The notes: generated from the sequence alone by a model not told the origin. A stretch of 64,000 nucleotides of DNA from Alloalcanivorax dieselolei B5 (GCF_000300005.1 NC_018691.1:3906001-3970000); one strand, 5' to 3'. Positions 53,050 through 64,000 are shown, numbered from the stretch's first letter. Made by a program: numbers and translations.

Positions 53050-53967
53050 CTACTGCGGCACCCGGACCGGCACCGCCTGATTCTCCAGCACGATTTCCGC
53101 CGGTAACCAACCGGCGGGATCGCCGTCCGCCTGGATCGGCTCCGGCCCCGGTCTCGGCCAGGCCGCCTCGCCCACCGGTCGGACTGCACTGCCGGCCAGA
53201 TACCGGGATACTTCCACGGTGACTTTCTCCGCGCTCACCGAGGCCACGCCGTCCCGCCGTTCCAGCCGCCCCATCATCAGCGCCACCAGGCATCCCAACA
53301 GAAACCACACCCCGGAGCGCTGAAACAGCAGCACCTGCAACTTGGCGCGGGCAATGTTGGCCTGCCGGCTGAGCACGAAACTGCCGCCGTAATAACGGCC
53401 ATTGGTGATCACCGCGGAGAAACAGTCCAGGGGCCGGCCATCCACCGACACCCGGTAGCTCACTTTGCCGTAGCGGGCCAACTGCCGGATCATGCTGAGG
53501 GCGTAAGCCAGTTTGCCGATCCGCCGTTTCAGAATCAGGTCCACTTGATCGACCACCCAGGCGTCGTAGCCCACCCCGCACATGACCATGAAGCGGCGGC
53601 CATTGAGCGTCGCCGGCGTCACCGGCAGGGAGCGGCCGGACAGAACCACCTTCGCCGCTGCTTCCGGACGGCGCGGCAGCCCCAGTTCCTTGGCCAGCAC
53701 ATTGGCGGTGCCGATCGGGAACAACGCCAGCGCCACACCGGGCCGCAACCCGTTGAGCACCTCATTGACCGTGCCGTCACCGCCGGCCGCCACCACGCAA
53801 TTGCCCTGGTCTTCCAGGCCTTTCAGATAGCGAATCGCATCCCCGGGAGCGCGGGTGTGATAGAGGCGGACGCGAGCGCCGCCCTGCTCCAGGGTCCGGA
53901 TGAAATGCCGCAGCCGGCGGTCCCGACCGCCGCCGGCGGTGGGATTGAAAATAACGGTTATGTTCAT
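53050..53967 (-). CDS. Diacylglycerol kinase/YegS-family lipid kinase
   Basis: 305 residues from ATG 53967 (AGGA 5 bases ahead). DAGK catalytic domain: VIFNPTAGGGRDRRL at the start, AAGGDGTVNEVLNGL near 62 and FPIGTANVLAKELGLPR near 82. The C-terminal beta-sandwich contains GYDAWVVDQVD. Such enzymes phosphorylate diacylglycerol or related lipids at the inner membrane. Lipid specificity unknown. Confidence 0.9.
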   Translation of the reverse strand: MNITVIFNPTAGGGRDRRLRHFIRTLEQGGARVRLYHTRAPGDAIRYLKGLEDQGNCVVAAGGDGTVNEVLNGLRPGVALALFPIGTANVLAKELGLPRRPEAAAKVVLSGRSLPVTPATLNGRRFMVMCGVGYDAWVVDQVDLILKRRIGKLAYALSMIRQLARYGKVSYRVSVDGRPLDCFSAVITNGRYYGGSFVLSRQANIARAKLQVLLFQRSGVWFLLGCLVALMMGRLERRDGVASVSAEKVTVEVSRYLAGSAVRPVGEAAWPRPGPEPIQADGDPAGWLPAEIVLENQAVPVRVPQ

Positions 53968-54028
53968 GCTGTCCTGTACGGCATGCGCCCGGCGTGACTG
54001 GCACGCCACGGCGAATCAGAAGGGGGCC

Positions 54029-54787
54029 TCAAACCGGGTTGTCGATGTCGATGAAGGTGTGTTCCAGACCGTATTCATCCGCCAGCCATTCCCCCACCGC
54101 CTGCACGCCGTAGCGCTCGGTGGCGTGATGGCCGCAGGCGAAATAATGAATGCCGGTTTCCCGGGCGAAATGGGTGGTGGGTTCGGAAATCTCACCGCTC
54201 AGGTAGGCGTCCACGCCCAGCGCCTGGGCCTGATCGATAAAGCCCTGGGCGGCACCGGTGCACCAGGCCAGGGTCTCGATCTCGTCCTGGGTATCGCCGA
54301 TATGCAGCACCTGACGCCCCAGTACCGATTCCACATGGGAGGCGAACTCGTCGGCGGTCATCGGTCCGTCCAGACGCCCCACGTTGCCAATCGGAAAGCT
54401 GTCCTGCGGCTGCAGCCCACCTTCCACCATCAGGCCCAGACGCCGCGCCAGCTGCGCATTGTTGCCCAGCTCGGGGTGGGCATCCAGGGGCAAGTGATAG
54501 GCGAACAGGCTGATGTCATGCCGTAACAGACTCTGCAGGCGCTGCTTCTTCATGCCGCGCACCCGGGCGTCCTCGTTCTTCCAGAAGTAGCCGTGATGCA
54601 CCAGAATCGCGTCCGCTTCCTCGACGATGGCGGCATCAATCAACGCCTGACAGGCGGTGACGCCGGTGACCAGATGACGCACCTGCTCGCGCCCCTCCAC
54701 TTGCAGGCCGTTGGGGCAGTAGTCCTTGAACCGGTGACTTTGCAGCTCGGTGTCCAGCACCGACAACAGACGGTCTCGTTTCAGCAT
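54029..54787 (-). CDS. Nif3/YbgI-like dinuclear metal protein
   Basis: 252 residues. Metal-ligand motifs are LVHHGYFWKNED near 66 and the C-terminal YFACGHHATERYGVQAVGEWL near 214. The start FKDYCPNGLQVEG is typical. Often annotated as a GTP cyclohydrolase I type 2 homologue, but the biochemical role of the family is unsettled. Divergent from the degS-like gene. Confidence 0.9.
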   Translation of the reverse strand: MLKRDRLLSVLDTELQSHRFKDYCPNGLQVEGREQVRHLVTGVTACQALIDAAIVEEADAILVHHGYFWKNEDARVRGMKKQRLQSLLRHDISLFAYHLPLDAHPELGNNAQLARRLGLMVEGGLQPQDSFPIGNVGRLDGPMTADEFASHVESVLGRQVLHIGDTQDEIETLAWCTGAAQGFIDQAQALGVDAYLSGEISEPTTHFARETGIHYFACGHHATERYGVQAVGEWLADEYGLEHTFIDIDNPV

Positions 54788-54984
54788 GAGGGCACCCTCC
54801 CGGAATCGATTGGCAGCTTACGGCAAGCCCATTCTACCGTTGATCTGCTACCATGAGCGCTTTATGGAACCACCGCGGTGGCCCGCTCAGCCCGGCAAAC
54901 TAGCCGGTTCGCCGGACCGGGGCAAGTTTCTCTCTGTTTCTCTACAACCGGTGCGCGCACCGAGGCAAAGAACGAGGCATTTTC

Positions 54985-56088
54985 ATGGGGGCTGTAACTC
55001 GACTGATCCGTTTCCTCGCCTTACCGGTGCTCGCCGGTCTGCTGGTGGGGTTCGGCGTGCTCTGGTGGCACCAGCAGGGACCGGGCTCCCCGCGCGGCCA
55101 GGGCTCCCCCAGCCCGGACAGCTACGCCAGCGCGGTCAACCGGGCGGCTCCGGCGGTGGTGAATATCTACACCACGCAGATTGTCTCCACCGGCGCCATT
55201 ACCCAGGATCCGCTGTTCAACCGTTTCATGGAACAGCCTCGCCGGGAGCGCGCCCTGGCCAGCCTGGGTTCCGGTGTGATTGTCGCCGACGACGGTTATA
55301 TCCTCACCAGTTATCACGTGATCCGGGACGCCGACGAGATCCTGGTGTCGTTGCGCGACGGCCGGGACGCCCCCGCCCGGGTGGTCGGCACGGATCCGGA
55401 GACCGACCTGGCGCTGCTGCAAATCGCTCTGGAGGATTTGCCGAAAATCGAGCTGAACGGTCCGGATCAGGTCACCGTCGGCGATGTGGTGCTGGCCATC
55501 GGCAATCCGCTGGGCGTGGGCCAGACCGTGTCCATGGGCATTGTCAGCGCCACCGGTCGCAGTCATCTGGGCATCGCCACATTCGAGAACTTCATCCAGA
55601 CCGACGCCGCCATTAACCGTGGCAACTCCGGTGGCGCGCTGATCGATACGCGCGGTCACCTGATCGGCATCAACACAGCGATTCTTTCCTCCACTGGCGG
55701 CTGGCAGGGTATCGGCTTCGCCACGCCCGCGTCCATCGCCCGCGAGGTGATGTCGGATCTGATCGAACACGGCCGGGTGATCCGTGGCTACCTCGGTGTC
55801 ACGGTGCAGGACATCACGCCCTCCCTGGCGGAAACCTTCGATATGGATCGGGTGGCCGGCGGCGTGATCACCCAGGTGGTGGTGGACAGCCCGGCCAATC
55901 AGGGCGGCCTGCAGCCTGGCGACGTGCTGATCGGCATCGACGGCGAGACCATGAAGGACGGTTACGAGGCCATGAACCGCATCGCCGGCACCGCTCCGGA
56001 CACCAAGGTGACCCTCAACGTGATCCGCAACCGCACCCGCATGGATGTCGACGTCACCATCGGCACCCGGCCGGCGGCGGAGGGCTAG
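54985..56088 (+). CDS. algW: DegS/AlgW-type periplasmic serine protease
   Basis: 367 residues: one N-terminal membrane anchor (LIRFLALPVLAGLLVGFGVLW), a trypsin-like domain with catalytic His in ILTSYHVIRDADE near 111, Asp in ETDLALLQI near 140 and Ser in NRGNSGGALID near 216, then a single PDZ domain from about 265. This is the DegS/AlgW layout. It senses misfolded outer-membrane proteins and cuts the anti-sigma factor (RseA/MucA). Its place next to hisC matches Pseudomonas algW. Confidence 0.92.
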   Translation: MGAVTRLIRFLALPVLAGLLVGFGVLWWHQQGPGSPRGQGSPSPDSYASAVNRAAPAVVNIYTTQIVSTGAITQDPLFNRFMEQPRRERALASLGSGVIVADDGYILTSYHVIRDADEILVSLRDGRDAPARVVGTDPETDLALLQIALEDLPKIELNGPDQVTVGDVVLAIGNPLGVGQTVSMGIVSATGRSHLGIATFENFIQTDAAINRGNSGGALIDTRGHLIGINTAILSSTGGWQGIGFATPASIAREVMSDLIEHGRVIRGYLGVTVQDITPSLAETFDMDRVAGGVITQVVVDSPANQGGLQPGDVLIGIDGETMKDGYEAMNRIAGTAPDTKVTLNVIRNRTRMDVDVTIGTRPAAEG

Positions 56089-57710
56089 CGCGGCAGGCCT
56101 TCCACCCCGGTCAGATCCATATCGGTGGGATAACGCAGCCGGAAACCATGCTCCAGGCGCGTCTCCTGATCCGCGGACACGGTGCGCTCCCAGGCCATCA
56201 GCCCCTTGATATCGCGGACATTGCTCTGGTCCGGCTGGGCTCCCGTGGCTTCCAGCTTGATGCGGTCATCATTGGGGACCGGCTGACGGTCGTACAGCAC
56301 CACGTCCACCGGCTTATCGTAGCCCGAGGCAACGGTAATGCTGCGCGTCACCGTAAGCGTGTTCTCCTTGCTGATCAGGCCGGCCTCGCCCCGGCTGGCG
56401 GGCTCGGTGACCACGTCCACCCGCAGCCGGGGGTCGTCACCAAAACTCATCCGCACCGTTTCCCCGAGCTGGATGCCTTCCGCGCGACCGTAGCTGGACA
56501 GCCTTTGTCCGTCACGCAGCACCGTCACCTGGCCGCTCAGCCAGGGCACGCCACTGCTGTTTTTCCATTCGCCCACCAGCAGCACGGCGGGTTGTTGCCA
56601 CAGGTAGCTCTCGCGGCTCAGGGTCACCGGTACCACCGCATCCTGATAGGCGATGCGGGCGGTGCTGCCGTCGCTGGCCAGGGACAGGGGCGCGTCCAGC
56701 GGCACCCGCATATCAAACCCGTGGGCCACCGGCTGCGGCGTCGGAGCCGGTGCGGCGGCTTTAAGGCTTGATCCCGCCATCGACATATCCGCCGCTTCGT
56801 AGGCCACCTCTTCCCGTGCCATCGACTTCATGGCTTTCGGCGGATTGGGGTTGAGCAGGCCGATGATCCACGGCTGCGGTTCCGGTACCGGCCGATAGCC
56901 GGCCGGCAACAGCCCCAGGGTGGCTTTGACGTCGCGCCAGTCCTCACCGGTGTTATTGCGGACCTCGGCGTAGGCGTTCAGGTCGATCTGTTCCGCGCCA
57001 CTGTCCAGGTTGGCCTGGAGCTGATTACTCCAGCCGGCCTGATGCGTGAAATAGCGCAAGGCCAGCTCGGCGGTGCCGGCCTGTTCGGCGACCAGGTCCA
57101 CCACCAGCACTTGGCGCTGCTGCTGTTGCTGCCCCAACTGCGAGCGTTGCTGCTGCAGCGCCTGCAGTTGCCGTTGCCAGTCCGGCCGTTGCGCCGCCCG
57201 TTCATTGATCGCGGACTGGCGCTGATTCACCGCCTCACGGATCTGGGCCCAAGCGCTGGACCACTTTTCCACCGGCACTTCGCTGTACAGCGCCGGCCCT
57301 TGCGGCGCTTGCCCGAGCAGCGATTGCAACTGCTGGATCTGCTCCTGATCGAGGCGGTCGGCGGTGGCGGCTTCCTGGATGCGGCGCTCCAGCGCGGCGA
57401 TTTGTTCATCCAACGCCTGGCGGCGTTCCGAGACATCCTCGGCGTTACTTTCCCGGCGGCGCTGGACGCCTTCGAGCACGGCACCGCTGACCTCGATCCG
57501 GAGGCGATCCAGATCCAGTTCCGGCAAACCTGCAATAGTCAGTTGATGCTGCCCGGCCGGCAACGACTGACTCAACGTGCGGGTCAACTCGGCCTGGGAG
57601 GGGAACAGCACCACCTCGGTCACCGGCGCGGTGACGGGAAAAATCGCGGCGAGCGCCGCGGGCGGGCACAGACCCGCGACCAACGCGGGCAACAGCAGGC
57701 GTTTCATCAT
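56085..57710 (-). CDS. DUF4139 / mucoidy inhibitor MuiA-like protein
   Basis: 541 residues with a signal peptide (KRLLLPALVAGLCPPAALA). The N-terminal DUF4140-like part (VTEVVLFPSQAELTRTL) is followed by a long coiled-coil (about 85-205, rich in Gln) and a C-terminal DUF4139 beta domain (LRYFTHQAGWSNQL onward). Probably an exported or periplasmic protein; function not established. Its stop overlaps the degS-like stop by 4 bases in convergent orientation. Confidence 0.85.
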   Translation of the reverse strand: MMKRLLLPALVAGLCPPAALAAIFPVTAPVTEVVLFPSQAELTRTLSQSLPAGQHQLTIAGLPELDLDRLRIEVSGAVLEGVQRRRESNAEDVSERRQALDEQIAALERRIQEAATADRLDQEQIQQLQSLLGQAPQGPALYSEVPVEKWSSAWAQIREAVNQRQSAINERAAQRPDWQRQLQALQQQRSQLGQQQQQRQVLVVDLVAEQAGTAELALRYFTHQAGWSNQLQANLDSGAEQIDLNAYAEVRNNTGEDWRDVKATLGLLPAGYRPVPEPQPWIIGLLNPNPPKAMKSMAREEVAYEAADMSMAGSSLKAAAPAPTPQPVAHGFDMRVPLDAPLSLASDGSTARIAYQDAVVPVTLSRESYLWQQPAVLLVGEWKNSSGVPWLSGQVTVLRDGQRLSSYGRAEGIQLGETVRMSFGDDPRLRVDVVTEPASRGEAGLISKENTLTVTRSITVASGYDKPVDVVLYDRQPVPNDDRIKLEATGAQPDQSNVRDIKGLMAWERTVSADQETRLEHGFRLRYPTDMDLTGVEGLPR

Positions 57711-57781
57711 GGCGTCCTTGTATGACTAAACGAGAGTATGACCAAACCGGTGTACGACCCAACAGAGTAATGTCTGGCAGG

Positions 57782-58840
57782 TTATAACAACCGGTCCAGC
57801 GCGGCCACCAGTGTCTGGTTCTGCCCGGCGGTGCCGATGGTGATGCGCAGATAATCGGCGATGCGCTCCGGCTTGCCGAAATGACGCACGATCACGCCCT
57901 GCTCGCGCAGGCCGCCAGCGAGATCGGCGCCGCGATGATCGGGGTGGCGGGTGAAGACAAAATTGGCGGCGGACGGCAGCGTCTGAAAGCCACGCTCGGC
58001 CAACTGCCCGATCAACCAGCCGCGTTGTTCCACCACCCGATCCCGGCCCTGGCGGAACCAGGCGTCGTCCTCGAAGGCGGCCTTGCCGGCGGCCACCGCC
58101 AACCGATCCAGCGGGTAGGAATTGAAGCTGTCCTTGATGCGGGTGAGCCCCTCGATCAGCGCTTCGTCCCCCACCGCCAGACCGATACGCAAGCCGGCCA
58201 GGGAGCGGGACTTGGACAGGGTCTGGGTCACCAGCAGGTTCGGGTAGCGGTCAATCAGTGCGATGGCGCTGTCGCCGCCGAAGTCGATATAGGCTTCGTC
58301 CACCACCACCACCGACCCGGTGTTACGCCGCAGCAGCGCCTCGATGTCCGCCAGCGGCAACAGACGGCCGGTGGGCGCATTCGGATTGGGGAAGATAATG
58401 CCGCCATTCAGGGCATCGTAATCGGCCAGCCGGATGGACAGGTCCTGGTCCAGCGGCACGGTCTGGTAGTCGATGCCGTACAACCCGCAGTAGACCTTAT
58501 AAAAACTGTAGGTGATGTCCGGGAACAGCAACGGCCGGGACTGACGAAACAGCCCCATGAAAATGTGGGCAAGCACTTCGTCGGAGCCGTTACCGACAAA
58601 CACCTGCTCCGACTTGATCCGATAATAATCGGCAATGGCCTCGCACAACGCGGTGCTGCGCGGATCCGGGTACAAACGCAAGCGGTCATCCGCTTCCGCC
58701 CGGATAGCGTCCAGCACTTTCGGCGACGGCCCCTGCGGGTGCTCATTGGTGTTCAGCTTGACCAGGTTGGCCATCTTCGGCTGTTCGCCGGGCACATAGG
58801 GCGCGAGATCGCGGACGAACGGACTCCAGAATTTGCTCAT
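57782..58840 (-). CDS. hisC: Histidinol-phosphate aminotransferase
   Basis: 352 residues. PLP-dependent; converts imidazole acetol phosphate to histidinol phosphate. The substrate-side motif [10 protein letters not shown] lies near 29, FPNPNAPTG near 150, and the PLP lysine is K210 in [16 protein letters not shown]. Downstream of hisD on the same strand with a 78-base gap containing a partial REP-like sequence. Confidence 0.94.
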   Translation of the reverse strand: MSKFWSPFVRDLAPYVPGEQPKMANLVKLNTNEHPQGPSPKVLDAIRAEADDRLRLYPDPRSTALCEAIADYYRIKSEQVFVGNGSDEVLAHIFMGLFRQSRPLLFPDITYSFYKVYCGLYGIDYQTVPLDQDLSIRLADYDALNGGIIFPNPNAPTGRLLPLADIEALLRRNTGSVVVVDEAYIDFGGDSAIALIDRYPNLLVTQTLSKSRSLAGLRIGLAVGDEALIEGLTRIKDSFNSYPLDRLAVAAGKAAFEDDAWFRQGRDRVVEQRGWLIGQLAERGFQTLPSAANFVFTRHPDHRGADLAGGLREQGVIVRHFGKPERIADYLRITIGTAGQNQTLVAALDRLL

Positions 58841-58918
58841 AACCCATCGCGGTCCATCGACCGCTCCTACGGTGCGTTGATCCTGTCGTGGGAGCGGATC
58901 GCGCCACTCACCGCGACG

Positions 58919-60220
58919 TTAGCTCTCCTTGATGCGGTATTCGGCGCTGCGGGCATGGGCGGTCAGACTCTCGCCCCGCGCCAGAACGGAGGCGATACGC
59001 CCCAACTCGCTGGCCCCTTCCGGGGAGCAGCCGATCAAGGAACTGCGTTTCTGGAAATCGTACACGCCCAACGGAGAGGAGAACCGGGCCGTGGCGCTGG
59101 TCGGCAGCACGTGATTGGGGCCCGCGCAGTAGTCGCCCAGTGCCTCCGGCGTATGGCGTCCGAGGAAAATAGCGCCGGCATGGCGCACCTTGCGCGCCCA
59201 GGCCTCGGCGTCGTCCATGGACAATTCCAGGTGTTCGGGACTGATGCGATTGACCACGTCCAGGGCCTGACCCAGGTCCGCCACTTGAATCAGGGCACCG
59301 CGGTTGGCCATGGAGGTGCGGATGATATCTTCCCGTTCCAGGGTCGGCGCCAGGCGGTCCATGGCGGCGTCCACCCGCTTGAGGAAATCCGCGTCCGGGC
59401 TGACCAGAATCGACTGCGCTTCCTCGTCGTGTTCGGCCTGGGAAAACAGGTCCATGGCGATCCACTCGGGATCGGTTTTGCCGTCGCACACCACCAGAAT
59501 CTCGGACGGGCCGGCGATCATGTCGATGCCCACCTTGCCGAACACCTGGCGCTTGGCTTCCGCCACATAGATGTTGCCGGGCCCGACGATCTTGTCCACC
59601 GCCGGCACCGTGTCCGTGCCGTGGGCCAGGGCCGCCACCGCCTGGGCGCCGCCCAGGGTAAAGAAGCGTTCGACACCGGCCACCGCCGCCGCCGCCAGCA
59701 CCACATCGTTCAGTTCACCGTCCGGCGCCGGGCTGACCATGACGATTTCGCCCACTCCGGCCACGTGGGCCGGCAGCGCATTCATCAGTACCGAGCTGGG
59801 ATAGGCGGCCTTGCCACCGGGCACGTAGATGCCGACCCGATCCAGCGGCGTGACCTGCTGCCCCAACAACGAGCCGTGTTCGTCCCGATACTGCCAGGAA
59901 TCCTGCTTCTGCTTTTCGTGGTAAGCGCGCACCCGCCGGGCGGCTGCCTCCAGAGCTTCCCGCAGGGCCACGGGGATCCGCTCCAGCGCCGCCAGCAGTT
60001 GCTCCCGGTTCACGGTCAGTTCCGCCATGGAGGTCACTTGCCGGCGGTCGAACCGGTTGGTGTAGTCGATCACCGCCTGGTCACCACGCTGGGCAACATC
60101 CTTGAGGATGCCGCGCACGCGCTCGGCCACTTCCTCGTCGCGTTCCTCCGACCAGGCGGTGAGCGCCGTCAAACGCTCGACGAAATCGCTGTCACCCGCG
60201 TCCAGCCAGTTGGTTTTCAT
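58919..60220 (-). CDS. hisD: Histidinol dehydrogenase
   Basis: 433 residues. NAD- and zinc-dependent last two steps of histidine synthesis. Family landmarks: [22 protein letters not shown] near 128, [15 protein letters not shown] near 190, [17 protein letters not shown] near 213, [24 protein letters not shown] near 256 with zinc ligands, and [20 protein letters not shown] near 359. It starts 1 base before hisG ends its frame, indicating a tight operon. Confidence 0.96.
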   Translation of the reverse strand: MKTNWLDAGDSDFVERLTALTAWSEERDEEVAERVRGILKDVAQRGDQAVIDYTNRFDRRQVTSMAELTVNREQLLAALERIPVALREALEAAARRVRAYHEKQKQDSWQYRDEHGSLLGQQVTPLDRVGIYVPGGKAAYPSSVLMNALPAHVAGVGEIVMVSPAPDGELNDVVLAAAAVAGVERFFTLGGAQAVAALAHGTDTVPAVDKIVGPGNIYVAEAKRQVFGKVGIDMIAGPSEILVVCDGKTDPEWIAMDLFSQAEHDEEAQSILVSPDADFLKRVDAAMDRLAPTLEREDIIRTSMANRGALIQVADLGQALDVVNRISPEHLELSMDDAEAWARKVRHAGAIFLGRHTPEALGDYCAGPNHVLPTSATARFSSPLGVYDFQKRSSLIGCSPEGASELGRIASVLARGESLTAHARSAEYRIKES

Positions 60221-60221
60221 G

Positions 60222-60869
60222 TCATTGCTCCCGTCGCGCCGCCACCGCTTTCGCCACCTGATCCAGGATCGCCTGAATCTGGCTGTGGCGGGTCTTCATG
60301 CTGGCCCGGTTGACCACCACCCGGGAAGAAATGGTGGCGATCATTTCGGTGGGTTCAAGGCCATTGGCACGCAGGGTGTTGCCGGTATCGACGATGTCCA
60401 CGATGCGGTCCGCCAGCCCCACCAGCGGCGCCAGTTCCATGGCGCCGTACAGTTTGATCACCTCCGCCTGGCGGCCCTGTTGGGCAAAGTAGCTTTTCGC
60501 CACGTTGACGAACTTGGTCGCCACCCGCAGGCGTCCGCTCACCGGCGGAGCGTCTTTGAGCGCCGCCACCATCAGCTTGCAGCGAGCGATCTCCAGGTCC
60601 AGCGGCTCAAACAGGCCTTCCGCGCCGTGCTCCATCAACACGTCCTTGCCGGCCACGCCGATGTCGGCGCCGCCATGCTGCACATAGGGCGGCACGTCGG
60701 TGGCGCGAATAACGATGATCTTCACGTCTTCGCGAGTGGTGTCGAAGATCAGCTTGCGGGAAGCGGACGGATCCTCGAGCATTTCAATGCCCGCCTCCTT
60801 CAACAGAGGCAGCGTGTCTTTGAGGATGCGGCCCTTGGACAGGGCGATGATCAGCGGTTTCTGGCTCAT
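60222..60869 (-). CDS. hisG: ATP phosphoribosyltransferase, short form
   Basis: 215 residues from ATG 60869; the longer frame to 60956 overlaps murA and is rejected. First, feedback-controlled step of histidine synthesis. [20 protein letters not shown] at the start, and [31 protein letters not shown] near 136-166. The short form lacks the C-terminal regulatory domain and needs HisZ, which is not in this window. Confidence 0.94.
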   Translation of the reverse strand: MSQKPLIIALSKGRILKDTLPLLKEAGIEMLEDPSASRKLIFDTTREDVKIIVIRATDVPPYVQHGGADIGVAGKDVLMEHGAEGLFEPLDLEIARCKLMVAALKDAPPVSGRLRVATKFVNVAKSYFAQQGRQAEVIKLYGAMELAPLVGLADRIVDIVDTGNTLRANGLEPTEMIATISSRVVVNRASMKTRHSQIQAILDQVAKAVAARREQ

Positions 60870-60879
60870 GGCTTCACGG

Positions 60880-62151
<1,272 letters not shown>

Positions 62152-62193
62152 TTAGAGCCTGTTCATAAAGGCAGATGGCGGGCCGCTCGGGGC

Positions 62194-62448
62194 TCAGGCC
62201 AGCCCCATCTTCTGGGCTTTTTCCCACTCGGCCCGGGTATAGGTCTGGATGCTTACGGCATGAATGGTACCGTCGGCGATCGCCTGGTTGATGCAGCCGT
62301 AGACCAGTTGCTGCTTCTTCACCGGCATCAGGCCCTCGAAGGCATCGGACACCACGCGGATCAGAAAGCGGTCACCGCCGCCGTCCACCGCCACCTCGGC
62401 ATCGTCGAAGCCGGCTTCCACCAGCGCCTTCACGTCTTCCGGATTCAT
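62194..62448 (-). CDS. ibaG: BolA-family protein IbaG
   Basis: 84 residues with the BolA fold pattern FEGLMPVKKQQLVYGCINQA and HAVSIQTYTRAEW. IbaG/YrbA proteins bind Fe-S clusters with monothiol glutaredoxins and respond to acid. A GAGGAG site precedes the ATG. Upstream of murA, as in E. coli. Confidence 0.93.
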   Translation of the reverse strand: MNPEDVKALVEAGFDDAEVAVDGGGDRFLIRVVSDAFEGLMPVKKQQLVYGCINQAIADGTIHAVSIQTYTRAEWEKAQKMGLA

Positions 62449-62490
62449 GGGAACTCCTCATTCGAATGAACCGGCAATAATACGCGAGGG

Positions 62491-62518
62491 CGCGGGGCCT
62501 TGCCATGCCGGCCCCGCG
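62491..62518. other. GC-rich hairpin in the ibaG-mlaC gap
   Basis: CGCGGGGCC and GGCCCCGCG (9-bp stem, 10-base loop) in the 95-base gap where mlaB lies in E. coli. No T run follows on the minus strand, so it is not a standard terminator. Confidence 0.5.
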
Positions 62519-62543
62519 TCAATGAGGGAGGGAAACGGAGGAA

Positions 62544-63188
62544 TCAGTTGACGTTGGCCTTGTTCTCGACCTCGTCAGCCACGTCGGCGGCGGACCAGTT
62601 GGCGATGACCGTGTCCATATCATTGTGCTGTTGCATGGACTGGGCGAACTGCTGCTTGTAGATCTGGCTAAGGTCAAGTCCGTTGACGTAAACATTGACC
62701 ACACGCCATTGGCCGTCGCCCAGGAACAAAGTAAAGAAGATCGGCACCACCTGGCCGGAGTTGGTGGAGAACTCCATGCGCACCCGCGCATAGTTGCCAC
62801 GGCGGTCTTCCTCGCGCAGAGGCAGGACTTTCATCTTCTGGCCGTCGTACATCGTCACACCGGAGGCATAGGTGTTGACCAGGCTGTTCTCGAACACCTC
62901 CAGGAAGCGGTACTTCTGCTCCCGGGACGCCTGATCGAAATAATCCCCCATCACCACCCGGGTAATCCGTTTGAAATCCACCAGATCACCCAGTTCCTCG
63001 CGCACCAGTTCGCGGGCGTATTGAGGATCGTTATTCAGCTTCTGGCGTTCCGCGTCGATGCGCTTGGTCATGCGCTCGACGGTCTGCTCCACCAGCTTGC
63101 GCGGGTCCTGTTCCGCTTGCGCCAGACCGGCGGTCAACAGCAGCAGCACCGCCGCCATGAAGGAAAACCATTGTTTCGGATAAGTCAT
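62544..63188 (-). CDS. mlaC: MlaC-type phospholipid-binding periplasmic protein
   Basis: 214 residues with a signal peptide (MTYPKQWFSFMAAVLLLLTAGLAQA). Tgt2/MlaC fold: QDPRKLVEQTVERM, then RYRFLEVFENSLVNTYASG-like (read here as KYRFLEVFENSLVNTYASG) near 93, and ANWSAADVADEV at the end. MlaC shuttles phospholipids between the MlaA complex in the outer membrane and MlaFEDB in the inner membrane. The usual partners mlaF, mlaE, mlaD and mlaB are not adjacent. Confidence 0.9.
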   Translation of the reverse strand: MTYPKQWFSFMAAVLLLLTAGLAQAEQDPRKLVEQTVERMTKRIDAERQKLNNDPQYARELVREELGDLVDFKRITRVVMGDYFDQASREQKYRFLEVFENSLVNTYASGVTMYDGQKMKVLPLREEDRRGNYARVRMEFSTNSGQVVPIFFTLFLGDGQWRVVNVYVNGLDLSQIYKQQFAQSMQQHNDMDTVIANWSAADVADEVENKANVN

Positions 63189-63342
63189 GCGTTCACTCCC
63201 TGGTCTAATCGGTCAGCACCGCCACGGTTGAAGGCAACGGCGGACTCACCGCATCCTACACAGGCGGGATCGGCCCCGGAAGCCGCCCATGCCCGTATAT
63301 GACGATTTGATGGCTTTTAACGTATGGGGTTCCCGAGCGCCT

Positions 63343-64000
63343 ATGTTGCCCGCCTTGCTCACCAGTGTGATTGCCCTCATGGTCCTGTCCTGGAGCTCGG
63401 ACCGGTTTGTCACCGGCGCCGCCGGCCTGTCCTTGAAGCTGGGCCTGTCGCCGGCACTGGTGGGCCTGACCCTGGTGGCGTTCGGCACCTCGGCCCCGGA
63501 GATTCTGGTTTCCGCCACCGCCGCGCTGAGCGACAGTTCCGCACTGGCGGTGGCCAACGCGCTGGGCTCCAACATCGCCAATATGGGGTTGGTGCTGGCA
63601 CTGACCCTGCTGTGGCGCCCCGTGCCCTGCCCCCAAGACAGCCGCCATCAGGTACTCAGCGTTTGCTTGCTGGTCACCGCCCTGGCCGGAGTGGTGCTGA
63701 TCGACGGCCGGCTGACCCGTGTCGACGGCGTGCTATTACTGGCCGGCCTGACGGTACTGGCGGTGGCCACCTGGAAACGCAAGGCGTTAATGGAGGCGCC
63801 GCCGCGGGATAATCCGGAAGGCGGCCGTGGGCGGGATCTGCTGCTGTTCCTTGGCGGCCTGGTGCTGCTTCTGATCAGCGCCCGGGCGCTGGTCTGGGGT
63901 GCCACTGAAGTAGCCCGGCAGTTGGGTGTCGGCGAGGCCCTGATCGGTCTGACCCTGGTGGCGCTCGGCACCAGCCTGCCGGAACTGGCCACCTGCCTGG
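63343..64000 (+). CDS. yrbG: CaCA-family sodium/calcium exchanger YrbG, N-terminal part (cut by window end)
   Basis: 219 codons are open to the end of the window. The first alpha-repeat shows LVAFGTSAPEILVSATAAL and ANALGSNIANMGLVL; the second begins LVALGTSLPELATC at the window edge. These are ion-binding repeats of the cation/calcium exchanger family. ATG 63343 best matches E. coli YrbG; in-frame ATGs at 63310 and 63289 are possible. It is divergent from mlaC. In E. coli yrbG is also divergent from the mla operon, but next to mlaF. Confidence 0.88.
   Translation, partial: MLPALLTSVIALMVLSWSSDRFVTGAAGLSLKLGLSPALVGLTLVAFGTSAPEILVSATAALSDSSALAVANALGSNIANMGLVLALTLLWRPVPCPQDSRHQVLSVCLLVTALAGVVLIDGRLTRVDGVLLLAGLTVLAVATWKRKALMEAPPRDNPEGGRGRDLLLFLGGLVLLLISARALVWGATEVARQLGVGEALIGLTLVALGTSLPELATCL

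Noticed and set aside
57881-60313. An 810-codon plus-strand open frame.
   Set aside because: It is antisense to hisC and hisD, both clear genes. The openness follows from high GC content.

Overview
The window is about 64 kb of GC-rich gammaproteobacterial chromosome. Gene order (sspB-sspA-petCBA-rpsI-rplM, zapE, zapG, a DegS/AlgW protease, hisC-hisD-hisG-murA-ibaG-mlaC-yrbG), many acyl-CoA and lipid genes and a FadL porin suggest a hydrocarbon- or lipid-degrading marine bacterium of the Alcanivorax type, with Pseudomonas-like core synteny. This placement is inferred from gene content only.

Layout. (1) 1-7.1 kb is a catabolic cluster: the end of an aldehyde dehydrogenase, a complete TRAP carboxylate transporter, an acyl-CoA ligase, a short-chain dehydrogenase and an MFS permease. 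(2) 7.3-14.4 kb is core on the minus strand: an LTA-synthase-like membrane sulfatase, sspB/sspA, the cytochrome bc1 operon and ribosomal proteins S9/L13. (3) 14.7-27.7 kb is accessory metabolism: a Tas-like aldo/keto reductase; TetR with a retinol-saturase/CrtI-like oxidoreductase and an SGNH esterase; and GntR divergent from a Liv-type ABC importer, an acyl-CoA ligase and an acyl-CoA dehydrogenase.

(4) 27.8-40.1 kb is a complete type I-F CRISPR-Cas system, all on the minus strand: cas1, cas2-3, csy1, csy2, csy3, cas6f, a leader with two IHF-like sites, and an array of 64 repeats and 63 spacers whose distal repeat is degenerate. (5) 40.2-44.0 kb is a defence/phage patch: a WYL regulator, HicAB, and the remains of a second, type I-E array. 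Three I-E repeats with exact 61-nt spacing lie at 41962-42112 and one repeat lies at 43908-43936. Between them are about 1.8 kb of phage tail-region DNA, with phage reading frames cut at both repeat edges, and a HigBA module. No type I-E cas genes are present. This is the most unusual structure in the window: it looks like phage DNA embedded in a CRISPR array, perhaps by recombination between phage-derived spacers and phage DNA.

(6) 44.0-64 kb returns to core: a lipoprotein with an HELAH motif, FadL, an LCAD-type acyl-CoA dehydrogenase, ZapE, an alpha/beta hydrolase, ZapG, a single-chain ATP sulfurylase, a lipid kinase, a Nif3-family protein, DegS/AlgW, a DUF4139 protein, the ibaG-murA-hisG-hisD-hisC group, an isolated mlaC and the start of yrbG. 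Short interspersed palindromic elements (REP/BIME-like) lie between transcription units at about 5.0, 7.2, 15.8 and 52.9 kb.
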